Assembly: GCF_015776785.2 (NCBI RefSeq)
Contig: NZ_LFMD02000003.1
Span: 1,176,027 to 1,240,026, forward strand
Direction: 5' to 3'
DNA from: Kitasatospora sp. SUK 42
GTDB taxonomy: Bacteria > Actinomycetota > Actinomycetes > Streptomycetales > Streptomycetaceae
DNA: 64,000 nucleotides
This document shows positions 50,189 to 58,657 of the stretch, one piece after another. Each line of letters opens with the position of its first letter. Within the stretch, counting starts at the first letter, position 1. A program made the translations under genes and the position numbers. Below the pieces are notes generated by a model. That model saw only the letters and a program-made list of their open reading frames with translations, did not search any database and was not told the DNA's origin.

Positions 50189-52765
50189 CTAGCCCGACAG
50201 CTTGCGCATCAGCCGTACGCCCTGCGGCGCCGTCAGGTGCGGCAGGTAGGCCTTGCCGATCGCCCTGGTGATGCCGGGCAGCGCGGCCGGGTCGGGGTAG
50301 GCCATGTACATCGGCCGGTACTCCGGCTGGAACTTCGCCTTGAACGCCAGCAGCGAACGGAAGCCGTACACCGGTTCCAGCACCCTGCCCATCCAGTCCA
50401 GCATCCGCTGCAGCCCGGTGGGGTCCCCATCCTGCCCGGTGCGGGCCAGCGGCGCGCCCGACAGCGACAGGAAGCGCGCGCCCTCCTCCTTGAAGCCCAG
50501 CGCGGCCGAGGCGATCAGGAACTCGCTGACGCCGCGGAAGCCGTCCGAGCGCCGGCGCATGAAGTCCAGCGTCCAGCCGACCGGCACGCCGTCCTCGTAC
50601 ACCGGCATCCAGCTGGTCAGCCCGTGCACCACCCGCTGCTCGTCCACCGCGATCAGCACCCGCACATCGGGGTCGTCGAGCTCCTCCAGCCCGCCGAGCG
50701 TGAAGCCCATCTCGGGCAGGCCCTTCTCGGAGACCCACTCCTCGGAGATCGCCCGGATCTGGTCCCGCAGCGCGAGCGGCGCCTCGTGGTACGCCCACCA
50801 CTCCGCGGTGATGCCCTGCTTGCCGGCCTTGTTGAGGGCGGTGCGGATGTCCTGCCACTTGCGGCCGGTGAAGGCCAGCTCGGGCAGCGGCACCACGGTG
50901 TCCTCGGCGACCTGCACCGAGCGCCAGCCCAGCTGTTCGGCGGCGGCCCTGGTCTCGGCGGAGACGCTGTAGAAGCACGGCGTCCAGCCCCGCGCGTCGC
51001 AGTGGCGGGCAAAGCCGGCCACCGCCCGGGCCCGGTCCTCGGGGGCGCCGAACGGGTCGCCGGTGGTCAGCGCCACGGTGCCCACCACCCGGTAGGCGAC
51101 GGCCGCGCGGCCCCGCTCGTCGAACCAGTAGTGGTTGCCCTCCCAGGTGGTGATGAAGGACAGCGTCCCGCCGCCGTGCGCGGAGAGGAGCGCCCGCGCC
51201 CGGGCCGCGGCCGCCGCGTCGGTGTGCAGCACCGGGCGGCGGAAGGCCGACAGCAGCGCGATCAGCGCGACCACCCAGAACGCCAGCCCGCAGTACGTCT
51301 CCAGGAACTGCGCCACCGGGCCGACCGCGATCGGGTAGTCCGGCAGCAGGTCGTTGTACGCGGGCGGCAGGAACTGGGCCGGCAGCCCGTGCACCAGCCC
51401 GCGCACGCTCGCGCCGGGCTCGAACTGCCCGGCCGCCAGCCGTCCGAGGCCCACGTACGCCGCCGCGGCGGCCAGCGCGGCCCCGCCGACCACCACGGCC
51501 AGCCGGCGCACCGCCCGTCCGGACAGCCGCAGCCGGAACCGCTGACGGGTGGCCAGCAGCAGACCGGTGGTCAGCAGCGGCAGCAGCATCGCCTCGACGA
51601 AGTACTGCACCACGTCCCCGCTGACCGGCCCGGCGTCCAGGTACAGCCAGGCCAGCAGCGCCACCCAGAGCAGCTCGGTGGCGACGGTGATCCGCCAGGC
51701 GAACCGCAGCCCCCGGCGCAGCCCCTCGGCGAGCACCAGCAGCAGCGCCGGGAACAGCGCGGCCATCAGCCGCCCGGGGGTGTCGAAGATCCGCTCCACG
51801 GCGTGCGCGCGGGCGCAGTCGTGCGCCGACACCGCGCAGAAGTCGGCCACCTCGTCCGGGCTGAGCCGGTGCGAGAAGTACAGCTCGGAGAAGGTGTTGA
51901 ACGGCCCGCTGGCGTTGTCGTACAGCGAGGCGATCAGCGGCCCGAAGGCGGCGGCGACCAGGCAGAGCGCGACCAGCACCCGGATCTCGGTGTGCGAGGA
52001 GCGGTGCGTGCGCAGGTGCGGGCGGCTCCGGCTGACCAGCGCGCCCAGGCCCAGCCCGACCAGCGCGGCGGCGCACCGCTGGACGCTCTGCAGGTGGCCC
52101 ACGTACAGCGTCATGACCAGCGGGCCCAGCAGCACCAGCAGGTGCAGCCGGCGGCGCCAGAGCACGGTGAGCCGGTAGCCGAGCACCCCGGCCAGGGCGA
52201 ACAGGCCGACGCCGGGCCCGATCGAGGTCTGGTCGGCCACCGAGGCGGTCCACTGCTCCCCCGCGGAGGAGCCGAACTTGACCAGCCCGGTGCCCAGCAG
52301 GGTGCCGGCCACCTGCCCGCCGACCAGCACCGCGAGGGTGCGCAGCCGTCCGAGCCGGTGCTCGGCGGCCGGGCCGACCAGGAGCAGCAGCAGGCTGGTG
52401 GTCACGTACGCGCCGCTGCCCGAGCACCAGAACAGCGAGGTGACCGGCGTCCACCAGCGGCCCTCGGCGAGCGTGGGCAGGCCGATCCCGGCCCGGGAGA
52501 GCAGGTGCCCGGACGGCCCGGCGGACAGGCTGCCGGTGGCCCCGCCGAGCGCCCAGAGCCCGGCCAGCAGCGCCAGGGTCAGCGGCGCCGAGCACAGCCG
52601 GGCGCCGAGCGCCCGGGCCGCCCGCCGCAGCCGCTGCGGGCGCGGCTCCGGCGTCCGGGTGACCGGGGCGCGGTCGGCGCCCCGGTCGGGCGCGCGCTCC
52701 GCGTCCGGCCCGGCTCTGCGCTCCCGCTCCTCGACGGCCACCAGTGCGGTCCCCGCCCCGGTCAC
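50189..52765 (-). CDS. MprF-like phosphatidylglycerol aminoacyltransferase with rhomboid-like membrane domain
   Basis: The 858-residue protein has a disordered basic start, then about 12 helices. The first group resembles a rhomboid fold (EGRWWTPVTSLFWCSGSG, VGGQVAGTLLGTGLVKFGSS), but the usual catalytic GxSG is GPGVG, so it is not a protease. The C-terminal third (about 535-858) is the DUF2156/LPG-synthase GNAT-like domain: GGTLSFITTWEGNHYWFDE, RKWQDIRTALNKAGK, FRGVSEFLIASAALGFKEEG and YRPMYMAYPDPAALPGI. It likely transfers an amino acid from tRNA to phosphatidylglycerol. It overlaps the esterase gene by 4 bp. Confidence 0.88.
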   Translation of the reverse strand: MTGAGTALVAVEERERRAGPDAERAPDRGADRAPVTRTPEPRPQRLRRAARALGARLCSAPLTLALLAGLWALGGATGSLSAGPSGHLLSRAGIGLPTLAEGRWWTPVTSLFWCSGSGAYVTTSLLLLLVGPAAEHRLGRLRTLAVLVGGQVAGTLLGTGLVKFGSSAGEQWTASVADQTSIGPGVGLFALAGVLGYRLTVLWRRRLHLLVLLGPLVMTLYVGHLQSVQRCAAALVGLGLGALVSRSRPHLRTHRSSHTEIRVLVALCLVAAAFGPLIASLYDNASGPFNTFSELYFSHRLSPDEVADFCAVSAHDCARAHAVERIFDTPGRLMAALFPALLLVLAEGLRRGLRFAWRITVATELLWVALLAWLYLDAGPVSGDVVQYFVEAMLLPLLTTGLLLATRQRFRLRLSGRAVRRLAVVVGGAALAAAAAYVGLGRLAAGQFEPGASVRGLVHGLPAQFLPPAYNDLLPDYPIAVGPVAQFLETYCGLAFWVVALIALLSAFRRPVLHTDAAAAARARALLSAHGGGTLSFITTWEGNHYWFDERGRAAVAYRVVGTVALTTGDPFGAPEDRARAVAGFARHCDARGWTPCFYSVSAETRAAAEQLGWRSVQVAEDTVVPLPELAFTGRKWQDIRTALNKAGKQGITAEWWAYHEAPLALRDQIRAISEEWVSEKGLPEMGFTLGGLEELDDPDVRVLIAVDEQRVVHGLTSWMPVYEDGVPVGWTLDFMRRRSDGFRGVSEFLIASAALGFKEEGARFLSLSGAPLARTGQDGDPTGLQRMLDWMGRVLEPVYGFRSLLAFKAKFQPEYRPMYMAYPDPAALPGITRAIGKAYLPHLTAPQGVRLMRKLSG

Positions 52766-54087
52766 CGGGTCAGCCCGGTCTGCTGGGCGAGCCACGGGAT
52801 CTGCTGGGCGATGCCGGGCCGGAAGACGACCCAGCCGTGGCCGCCCGGCATCAGCTCGAACTTCGCCTTCATCCCGGCCGCCTGCACGGCCTGGTAGACC
52901 TTCTCCATCTGCGGCCTGAACTCCCCGTCGGTCTCCCCGACCATCAGGGCGGCGTTGGTGTCCGGGAACTTCCGACGGGCCATCACCTGGAGCGGGTCGA
53001 CCGCGTCGAACTTCTTCCCGTCGCCGCCGAACGCGGCCTTGACCGTCTCCTCCCGGGTGCCCAGGGTCGGCTCCAGCTGCCCGGACATGTCCAGGACGGT
53101 GCCGTACACGTCGGGCGCGTTGACGCCGAGCTGGAGCGCGCAGGTGCCGCCCATCGAGGCGCCGCCTATGGCCCAGGTGGCCCGGCCGGTGGCGGTCTGA
53201 AGGTTCTGGTGGATCCATTTGGGCACGTCCACCGCCAGGTAGGTCTGGGTCTTGGCGATCTTCGAATCCAGGCAGAGCGTGTTGGCCCAGGTCGAGCCGA
53301 GCTGATCGGGCATCACCACGATCGGCGCGAGGCCGCCGTGCCGGGCGGCGAACGCGTCCATCGCCTCGTTGATCTGACCGGCCAGCACCCAGTCCCCGGG
53401 CACCCCGGGCTGACCGGCGATCATGACGATCACCGGCAGCAGCGGCCTCGGGGTGGCCTGGTAGGCGGGCGGGAGGTAGACGTACGCGTCACGGGCCCTG
53501 AAGTTCGACCTGAGGCCGGGGATCGGCACCACCGAGACGGTGCCCTTCGCGGGCAGGTCCGCCGGGGGCCGCCAGACCTCGTCGAGCACCTTGCCCGGCG
53601 GGGCGGCCACGGTCTGCTCGACCTTGGGGGCGATCAGGCCCTCCGTCCTGGTCAGCCACGGCGCCAGCATGACCCGCCCGCTGGGGAACTGGCCGAAGCC
53701 GATGTTGACCTCGGAGGCGGCCATCAGCAGCACCAGGCCGCTCAGGCCGAGCGCGATCCCCCGGCGCGGCCAGGTCAGCCGCCGCACCCGGTAGCCGACC
53801 AGGCAGAAGCCCAGCAGGGCGACGGCGATCCACCAGGTGACGTACCGGGGCGTGCCCTCCGGGAAGGGGTGCCACCAGCCGTCGACCACGACGTCCAGCA
53901 GCAGACTGAGGGCCGCCGCGGTGATCAGCGCGGCGGGCAGGCGGAACCGCCACCAGCTCCGGCCGCGGCCGACGGCGAGCGCGAACAGCGCCGCCCAGCC
54001 GGCGACGAACACGGCGTGCGGGATCGGGCCGTCGGTGAGCGGCCAGTCGATCGGGTTCCAGCGGGTGGCAAGGGTGAGCGTGGTCAT
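52762..54087 (-). CDS. Membrane-anchored esterase (alpha/beta hydrolase, antigen-85/EstD-like)
   Basis: The 441-residue protein has four predicted N-terminal membrane helices (about 22-140) and an extracellular alpha/beta hydrolase domain. GGASMGGTCALQLG holds the nucleophile serine; PLLPVIVMIAGQPG, VVMPDQLGSTWANTLCLDS and ELMPGGHGWVVF (putative catalytic His) complete the pattern of the putative esterase family that includes mycobacterial mycolyltransferases. It is encoded between a sortase and an MprF-like synthase, with 4-bp overlaps on both sides, so the three are made together. Confidence 0.88.
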   Translation of the reverse strand: MTTLTLATRWNPIDWPLTDGPIPHAVFVAGWAALFALAVGRGRSWWRFRLPAALITAAALSLLLDVVVDGWWHPFPEGTPRYVTWWIAVALLGFCLVGYRVRRLTWPRRGIALGLSGLVLLMAASEVNIGFGQFPSGRVMLAPWLTRTEGLIAPKVEQTVAAPPGKVLDEVWRPPADLPAKGTVSVVPIPGLRSNFRARDAYVYLPPAYQATPRPLLPVIVMIAGQPGVPGDWVLAGQINEAMDAFAARHGGLAPIVVMPDQLGSTWANTLCLDSKIAKTQTYLAVDVPKWIHQNLQTATGRATWAIGGASMGGTCALQLGVNAPDVYGTVLDMSGQLEPTLGTREETVKAAFGGDGKKFDAVDPLQVMARRKFPDTNAALMVGETDGEFRPQMEKVYQAVQAAGMKAKFELMPGGHGWVVFRPGIAQQIPWLAQQTGLTR

Positions 54088-54785
54088 GCGGCTTTGCCCG
54101 GAGCAGTGGTGCCGGCCAGGAATCCGTAGGCGACGACGTTTCCCTCGTAGCCGTTCTTCTCGCTGTACGCGCCGCCGCAGGTGATGACCCGCAGCTGTGC
54201 GTCGGCGGCCTGGTGGTACACCCGGTCGTCCGGGAAGTCCTTTCGGTCGTGCACTTCGATGGCGTAGAGCTGGTAGACGGCGGTGGCGCCGTCCGCGCGG
54301 GAGAACTCGATCCGGTCGCCCCGGTGGAGCGATCCGAGAGCGTAGAAGACGGCGGGCCCGGCCCGGTTGTCGACGTGGCCCGCCAGGATCGCGGTGCCGC
54401 GCTGGCCGGGGCTGGCCCCTCCGGGGTACCAGCCCGCGAGGTTGCGGTCCCCCTCCGGCGGGGCCTGGAGGTGGCCGTCGGCGTCCAGGCCGATCTCGGT
54501 GACCGGGGCGTCCAGCCGCACGGTCGGGATCCGGATCCGGGTCGGGACGGAGCGGCCGAGCGGCGGGACGACGGAGACCGGGGCGAACCCGGACAACGAC
54601 TGCCCGGCCCCGGGGGCGGGCGGCAGCACGGGCGAGCCTCCGCCGTGCAGCAGCCAGGCGCCGAGCACCAGCGCGGCACCCGCCGCCAGGGTGCCCGGCC
54701 AGGGGCTCCTGCTCTGCTGGACGCCCACGGGCGCTCCCCTCTGCCGACCGGAATCCCGCTTCCTGGGAATTTCCTGGGAACTCAT
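54084..54785 (-). CDS. Class E/F sortase
   Basis: The 233-residue protein has an N-terminal membrane anchor (WPGTLAAGAALVLGAWLL) and a sortase barrel: IRIPTVRLDAPVTEIGLD, AILAGHVDN with the catalytic His, and LRVITCGGAYSEKNGYEGNV with the catalytic Cys. The conserved Arg that follows the Cys could not be placed with confidence. Sortases join proteins with C-terminal sorting signals to the wall; no obvious LPxTG or LAxTG substrate lies in the window. It is the first gene of a tightly coupled three-gene operon. Confidence 0.9.
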   Translation of the reverse strand: MSSQEIPRKRDSGRQRGAPVGVQQSRSPWPGTLAAGAALVLGAWLLHGGGSPVLPPAPGAGQSLSGFAPVSVVPPLGRSVPTRIRIPTVRLDAPVTEIGLDADGHLQAPPEGDRNLAGWYPGGASPGQRGTAILAGHVDNRAGPAVFYALGSLHRGDRIEFSRADGATAVYQLYAIEVHDRKDFPDDRVYHQAADAQLRVITCGGAYSEKNGYEGNVVAYGFLAGTTAPGKAA

Positions 54786-55145
54786 TCAATCGGATCGGAC
54801 CTTATGGCACGTCCCCACGATGGTCGTAGCCGCACCCGCCGATCGGCAGGGTCGACGGCCTCCGCGCTGCTCCACGTGGGGATCCGAACACGGAGCGTGA
54901 CGGCCGTGGACCGCGCACGGAACCGGCCGCAACCCCTGCCGTAGAGCATCGACGGTCCGGCCCACCGGTTCGGTTGCGTCAAACGGGCGATCGGTTACGA
55001 CCGCGCGCTGTGCCTCTCCGACCGTTCCGACCTGCGTGCCATGCTGACCCGGTCTCGGGTTCTATCACCCGACTGGTCCGACCGGAGTTTCCGCGCGCCG
55101 CACGCCTGCCGAACGCCTGCCGAACGCCTCATGAACGGAGCGACC
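54786..55145. other. Divergent control region of the sortase operon and the deacetylase gene (360 bp)
   Basis: No gene is convincing. The sortase promoter should lie near 54800-54850, where ATCGGACCTTATGG is less GC-rich. A short direct repeat of CGCCTGCCGAA is present at 55103-55128, just before the deacetylase start. Confidence 0.5.
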
Positions 55146-56456
55146 ATGGACGCCCTCTCCCGCCGCACCCTGCTGGCCGCCGGAGCGGCCACCGCCGCCA
55201 CCCTGGCGGCGGGCTGCGGCAGCGGCCGGTCCGGCGGCGGAGCCGGAGAGCGCGCCGAGGGCGCCGTCGCCCCCACCGTCCCCACCGCCGGGCAGCGGAC
55301 GGCCACCCCGGCCCCGGCGCCCCAGAAGCCGGAGACCGTCCTGATCGGCGACGGCTCGACCTCGGACACCGGCCCCCAGCCCCACCAGCCCGTCCCCGAA
55401 CAGCTGCAACCCGGCCAGCGCCCGCCGCAGTTCGTGGTCTTCTCCTGGGACGGCGCCGGCGAGCTCGACAACGGCCTGTTCGCCCGCTTCCGCCGGCTGG
55501 CCCGGGAGCACAACGCCTCGATGACCTTCTTCCTCAGCGGCCTCTACCTGCTGCCGGAGTCCAAGAAGGACCTGTACCGCCCGCCGCAGCACAAGGCCGG
55601 CGCCTCCGAGATCGGCTACCTGACCGACCAGCACATCCACGACACCCTGGAGAACGTGCACGCGGCCTGGCTGGAGGGCCACGAGATCGGCACCCACTTC
55701 AACGGCCACTTCTGCGGCTCCACCGGCGTCGGCCAGTGGTCCCCGGAGGAGTGGGACAGCGAGATCCAGCAGGCGATGGACTTCGTGACGAACTGGCGCA
55801 CCAACACCGGCTTCACCGACCTGCCGGCGCTGCCCTTCGACTACCGCAGGGAGCTGATCGGCAGCCGCACCCCCTGCCTGGAGGGCCAGCGCAACCTGCT
55901 GCCCACCGCGGTCAAGCGCGGCTGGCGCTACGACAGCAGCGGCAACGGCACCCAGGTGTGGCCGCAGAAGATCCAGGGCGGCGCGCTGTGGGACCTCCCG
56001 TTGCAGTCCATCCCCTTCCCCGGGCACACCTTCCAGGTGCTGTCGATGGACTACAACATCATGTACAACCAGTGCGGCCCCAACACCAAGGCCGACCCGG
56101 CCCTCTACCCGGGCTTCCAGGCGCAGGCCCGGGACTCCTACCTGATGGGCTTCGACCGCACGTACACCAGCAACCGGGCGCCGTACGTCATCGGCAACCA
56201 CTTCGAGGAGTGGAACGGCGGCATCTACATGAACGCCGTCGAGGACGCCCTCAAGTCCATCGCGGACAAGCCGGAGGTCCGGCTGGTCTCCTTCCGCCAG
56301 CTGGTGGACTGGCTGGACGCCCAGGACCCCGCGGTACTGCGCAAGCTGCAGAGCCTCGGCCCGGGCCAGTCCCCGGCGGGCGGCTGGGAGAGCTTCCTCG
56401 GCACCGCGGCGGCCCCGCCGCCGGCTCCCTCCCCCGCCGCCGACGCCGTCGGCTGA
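55146..56456 (+). CDS. Lipoprotein related to polysaccharide deacetylases
   Basis: The 436-residue product has a twin-arginine signal with lipobox (SRRTLLAAGAATAATLAAGC, Cys24) and a Gly/Ala/Pro-rich linker. The main domain has FVVFSWDGAGELDN at the place of the deacetylase metal motif, GHEIGTHFNGHFCGS with paired His, and WRYDSSGNGTQVWP, as in polysaccharide deacetylase (NodB/CE4-like) folds. The first motif lacks the usual TFDDG. It is probably an outer-face, anchored deacetylase-like protein acting on wall or secreted glycans. GGAG precedes ATG 55146. It stops 2 bp before the convergent transporter gene. Confidence 0.8.
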   Translation: MDALSRRTLLAAGAATAATLAAGCGSGRSGGGAGERAEGAVAPTVPTAGQRTATPAPAPQKPETVLIGDGSTSDTGPQPHQPVPEQLQPGQRPPQFVVFSWDGAGELDNGLFARFRRLAREHNASMTFFLSGLYLLPESKKDLYRPPQHKAGASEIGYLTDQHIHDTLENVHAAWLEGHEIGTHFNGHFCGSTGVGQWSPEEWDSEIQQAMDFVTNWRTNTGFTDLPALPFDYRRELIGSRTPCLEGQRNLLPTAVKRGWRYDSSGNGTQVWPQKIQGGALWDLPLQSIPFPGHTFQVLSMDYNIMYNQCGPNTKADPALYPGFQAQARDSYLMGFDRTYTSNRAPYVIGNHFEEWNGGIYMNAVEDALKSIADKPEVRLVSFRQLVDWLDAQDPAVLRKLQSLGPGQSPAGGWESFLGTAAAPPPAPSPAADAVG

Positions 56457-56458
56457 AC

Positions 56459-57907
56459 TCAGGCCCTCGTACGGACCCGGCCGGAGAGCAGCGCGCCGAG
56501 CAGCGCCACCCCGGTCATGCTGAGGAAGATCACCGCGAAGGCCCCGGGAGCCACGGGCCCCGTGACCGTCTCATGGGCGGCGGCGAGCGAGCCGCCGCCC
56601 AGCGCCGCGAACAGCACCCCGGCGAGGCCCACCAGCAGCACGTTGCCCAGCGCGTCGCTCATCTGCAGCGCGGCCGAGTTGGCCCCGGCGTCCTCGGGCG
56701 CGGAGAGCTTCATCATCAGCACGCTGACGCTCGCGACCGTCAGCCCCATCCCGATGCCGCCGACGCCCCAGGCCACCGCCGTCACCCAGGTCGGCGCCGC
56801 CGGGACCAGCACCAGAGCCGAACCCGCGATCGCCACCGCGGTCAGCACGAAGCCGCCCCGGATCATCGCGCCCCGGTAGCGCTCGGCCCCCGGCCGCCCC
56901 TGGAGCCACGAGCCCAGCGCCCAGGTGAGGGCACCGCTGGTCAGGGTGAGCCCGGCCAGCGTCGGCGAGAGGCCGCGCTCGGTGCGCATCATCAGCGGGA
57001 TGAACGCCTCGGCCGCGAAGAACGACCCCGCCGCCAGCCCGCGCAGCAGGATCACCGTCGGCAGCCCGCGGCCGGCCCGCAGCGTCCCCTCGGGCAGCAA
57101 CCGCAGCACGGCGGGCACCAGCAGCACCGCCCCGGCGATCCCGGGGACCAGGCCGACCAGGTCACGGCGCTGGCCCGCGTACTGCAGCAGGCCGGCACCG
57201 ACCGCCGCCATCGCGGCCAGCAGGGTGCGGCGGCGGTCGAACTCCCCGCCCGTGGCCACCGGGTGCTCCCGCTCGGAGCGGGCCAGCGCCGGGCCCATCA
57301 CCGCCAGCGGCAGCAGGATCAGCACCGGCACGGCCAGGAACACCCAGCGCCAGCCCAGGTGCTGGGTGATCGCCCCGGAGACCAGCGGGCCGATGATCGA
57401 GGGCAGCACCCAGGCCGAGGAGAACGCCACGAACACCGAGGGCCGAAGCCGCTCCGGGTAGGCCCGGCCGACCACCACGTACAGCGCGACGATCACCAGT
57501 CCGCCACCCAGGCCCTGGATCGCCCGCCCGGCCACGAACAGCCACATCGACGGCGCCGTCCCGGCCACCACCAGCCCCGCGCCGAACACCGCGATGCCGC
57601 TGAACAGCGGCCGCATCGGGCCGCTCCGGTCGCACCACTGACCGGAGACGACCAGGGCGAACAGGGTGGTGGTGAAGTAGCCGGAGAAGGCGAAGGCGTA
57701 CAGCCCGAAACCGTTGAGCTGCCTCGCCGCGTCCGGCATCGCGGTGCCGACGGCGGTCGCCTCGAAGGCGATCACCAGGACCACCGACACGATCCCCAGC
57801 GTCAGGGCACGGTAGCGGCCGCTGAGGACTCCTCCACCGGGGTCGGTTCCGGAGGGTATCGGGGTGGAGTCGACCGAGGTGGGGGAGGCAGTGGTCATAC
57901 GTAACAT
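56459..57907 (-). CDS. DHA2-type MFS multidrug transporter
   Basis: The product is 482 residues from ATG 57907 or 479 from ATG 57898. It has 14 or so helices with the DHA2 signatures ALTLGIVSVVLVIAFEATAV, GQWCDRSGPMRPLF, GRAIQGLGGGLVIVALYVVV and LGWRWVFLAVPVLILLPLAV. It should export drugs or metabolites in exchange for protons. If translation begins at 57907, the second codon is TTA, the rare codon read by bldA tRNA-Leu; starting at 57898 avoids it. Neither ATG has a good ribosome site. Confidence 0.9.
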   Translation of the reverse strand: MLRMTTASPTSVDSTPIPSGTDPGGGVLSGRYRALTLGIVSVVLVIAFEATAVGTAMPDAARQLNGFGLYAFAFSGYFTTTLFALVVSGQWCDRSGPMRPLFSGIAVFGAGLVVAGTAPSMWLFVAGRAIQGLGGGLVIVALYVVVGRAYPERLRPSVFVAFSSAWVLPSIIGPLVSGAITQHLGWRWVFLAVPVLILLPLAVMGPALARSEREHPVATGGEFDRRRTLLAAMAAVGAGLLQYAGQRRDLVGLVPGIAGAVLLVPAVLRLLPEGTLRAGRGLPTVILLRGLAAGSFFAAEAFIPLMMRTERGLSPTLAGLTLTSGALTWALGSWLQGRPGAERYRGAMIRGGFVLTAVAIAGSALVLVPAAPTWVTAVAWGVGGIGMGLTVASVSVLMMKLSAPEDAGANSAALQMSDALGNVLLVGLAGVLFAALGGGSLAAAHETVTGPVAPGAFAVIFLSMTGVALLGALLSGRVRTRA

Positions 57908-57913
57908 CGTAAG
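57896..57913. promoter_or_regulatory. TACG/CGTA inverted repeat over the MFS start
   Basis: CATACGTAACATCGTAAG overlaps both candidate start codons. TACG and CGTA are inverted 6 bp apart, similar to TetR-type operators, but the match is short. Confidence 0.3.
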
Positions 57914-57993
57914 GGCCGTCTGCCTCGATGGCCCCTGACCCGGGTCGGTGATCGACTCGGTCCGCAGGCGTAGGACCCGGTGGCCCCGACGGG

Positions 57994-58308
57994 TCAGTGC
58001 AGCACCTTGAGCCCCACCACGCCGGAGACGATCAGCAGCAGGCAGCCGATCCGGGCCGCCGTCGCGGCGTCCCCCAGGACGGCCATGCCGTAGAGCGCGG
58101 TGCCGACCGCGCCGATGCCGACCCAGACCGCGTAGCCGGTGCCGATCGGGATGGTGCGCATCGCGTACGCCAGCCCGCCCATGCTGAACAGCAGGGCGAC
58201 GCCGAAGACGAGACTGGGAACGAGGCGGGAGAAGCCCTTGGACGATTCCAGGGCCACCGCCCAGACGGTCTCCAGGAGACCCGAGACGATCAGAACGAGC
58301 CAGGCCAT
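57994..58308 (-). CDS. gdx: SMR-family guanidinium exporter (SugE/Gdx type)
   Basis: The 104-residue protein has four membrane helices and reads like SugE/Gdx: MAWLVLIVSGLLETVWAVAL with the central Glu14, ESSKGFSR, YAMRTIPIGTGYAVWVGIG and a C-terminal LLIVSGVVGLKVL. Gdx proteins export guanidinium with proton exchange. The assignment is strongly supported by the guanidine-III riboswitch in its leader. GGAGG lies about 10 nt before the ATG. The MFS gene follows 87 bp after its stop and may be co-transcribed. Confidence 0.92.
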   Translation of the reverse strand: MAWLVLIVSGLLETVWAVALESSKGFSRLVPSLVFGVALLFSMGGLAYAMRTIPIGTGYAVWVGIGAVGTALYGMAVLGDAATAARIGCLLLIVSGVVGLKVLH

Positions 58309-58355
58309 GACGGCCGTACCTCCGCAGTCCACAGCGGCCGGGTTGCCGCTGAACT

Positions 58356-58395
58356 GCGCCGTCTTGTCGTCACCGGGTACGACGCGCTCGTCCGG
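58356..58395 (-). ncRNA. Guanidine-III (ykkC-III) riboswitch
   Basis: Read on the minus strand, the 40-nt element starts CCGGACGAG, continues with GTACCCGGTGACGACAAGAC and ends GGCGC. It matches the known actinobacterial guanidine-III pseudoknot almost base for base in the conserved parts. It lies 47 nt upstream of the gdx ATG, and the sequence between it and the start includes the ribosome site. Guanidine binding should expose that site and raise translation. Confidence 0.92.
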
Positions 58396-58522
58396 AGTGG
58401 CGGAGGAACCGCCACCGTTTCCGACCGTAGCACACCCGGCCGTCCGGAATTTACACGACGTCACACGGAATTCACGGAAGGTCATTGACCCCTCTCCCGA
58501 ATTCCGCCATCCTGAATTCACT

Positions 58523-58594
58523 GGCCGTGTGCCCGAGTGGCTTAGGGAACCGTCTGCAAAGCGGTGCACGCGGGTTCGATTCCCGCCATGGCCT
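58523..58594 (+). tRNA. tRNA-Cys (GCA)
   Basis: The cloverleaf is regular: acceptor GGCCGTG with CATGGCC, anticodon stem ACCGT/GCGGT with loop CTGCAAA (anticodon GCA), T stem GCGGG/CCCGC with loop TTCGATT, and U73, the cysteine identity base. CCA is not encoded. Confidence 0.95.
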
Positions 58595-58596
58595 CG

Positions 58597-58646
58597 GAAA
58601 AGGAATTGCCGGCCGACTCCCCGAGTCGGCCGGCAATTTCCTTTTC
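58597..58646. terminator. Bidirectional terminator after tRNA-Cys
   Basis: GAAAAGGAATTGCCGGCC...GACTC and its complement on the right arm form a stem of about 23 bp with a CCC loop. It ends in TTCCTTTT on the plus strand and gives GGAAAAGG/CCTTTTCC ends, so it can serve the tRNA and the convergent molybdenum hydroxylase operon. Confidence 0.88.
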
Positions 58647-58657
58647 GGTCGTCCCGC

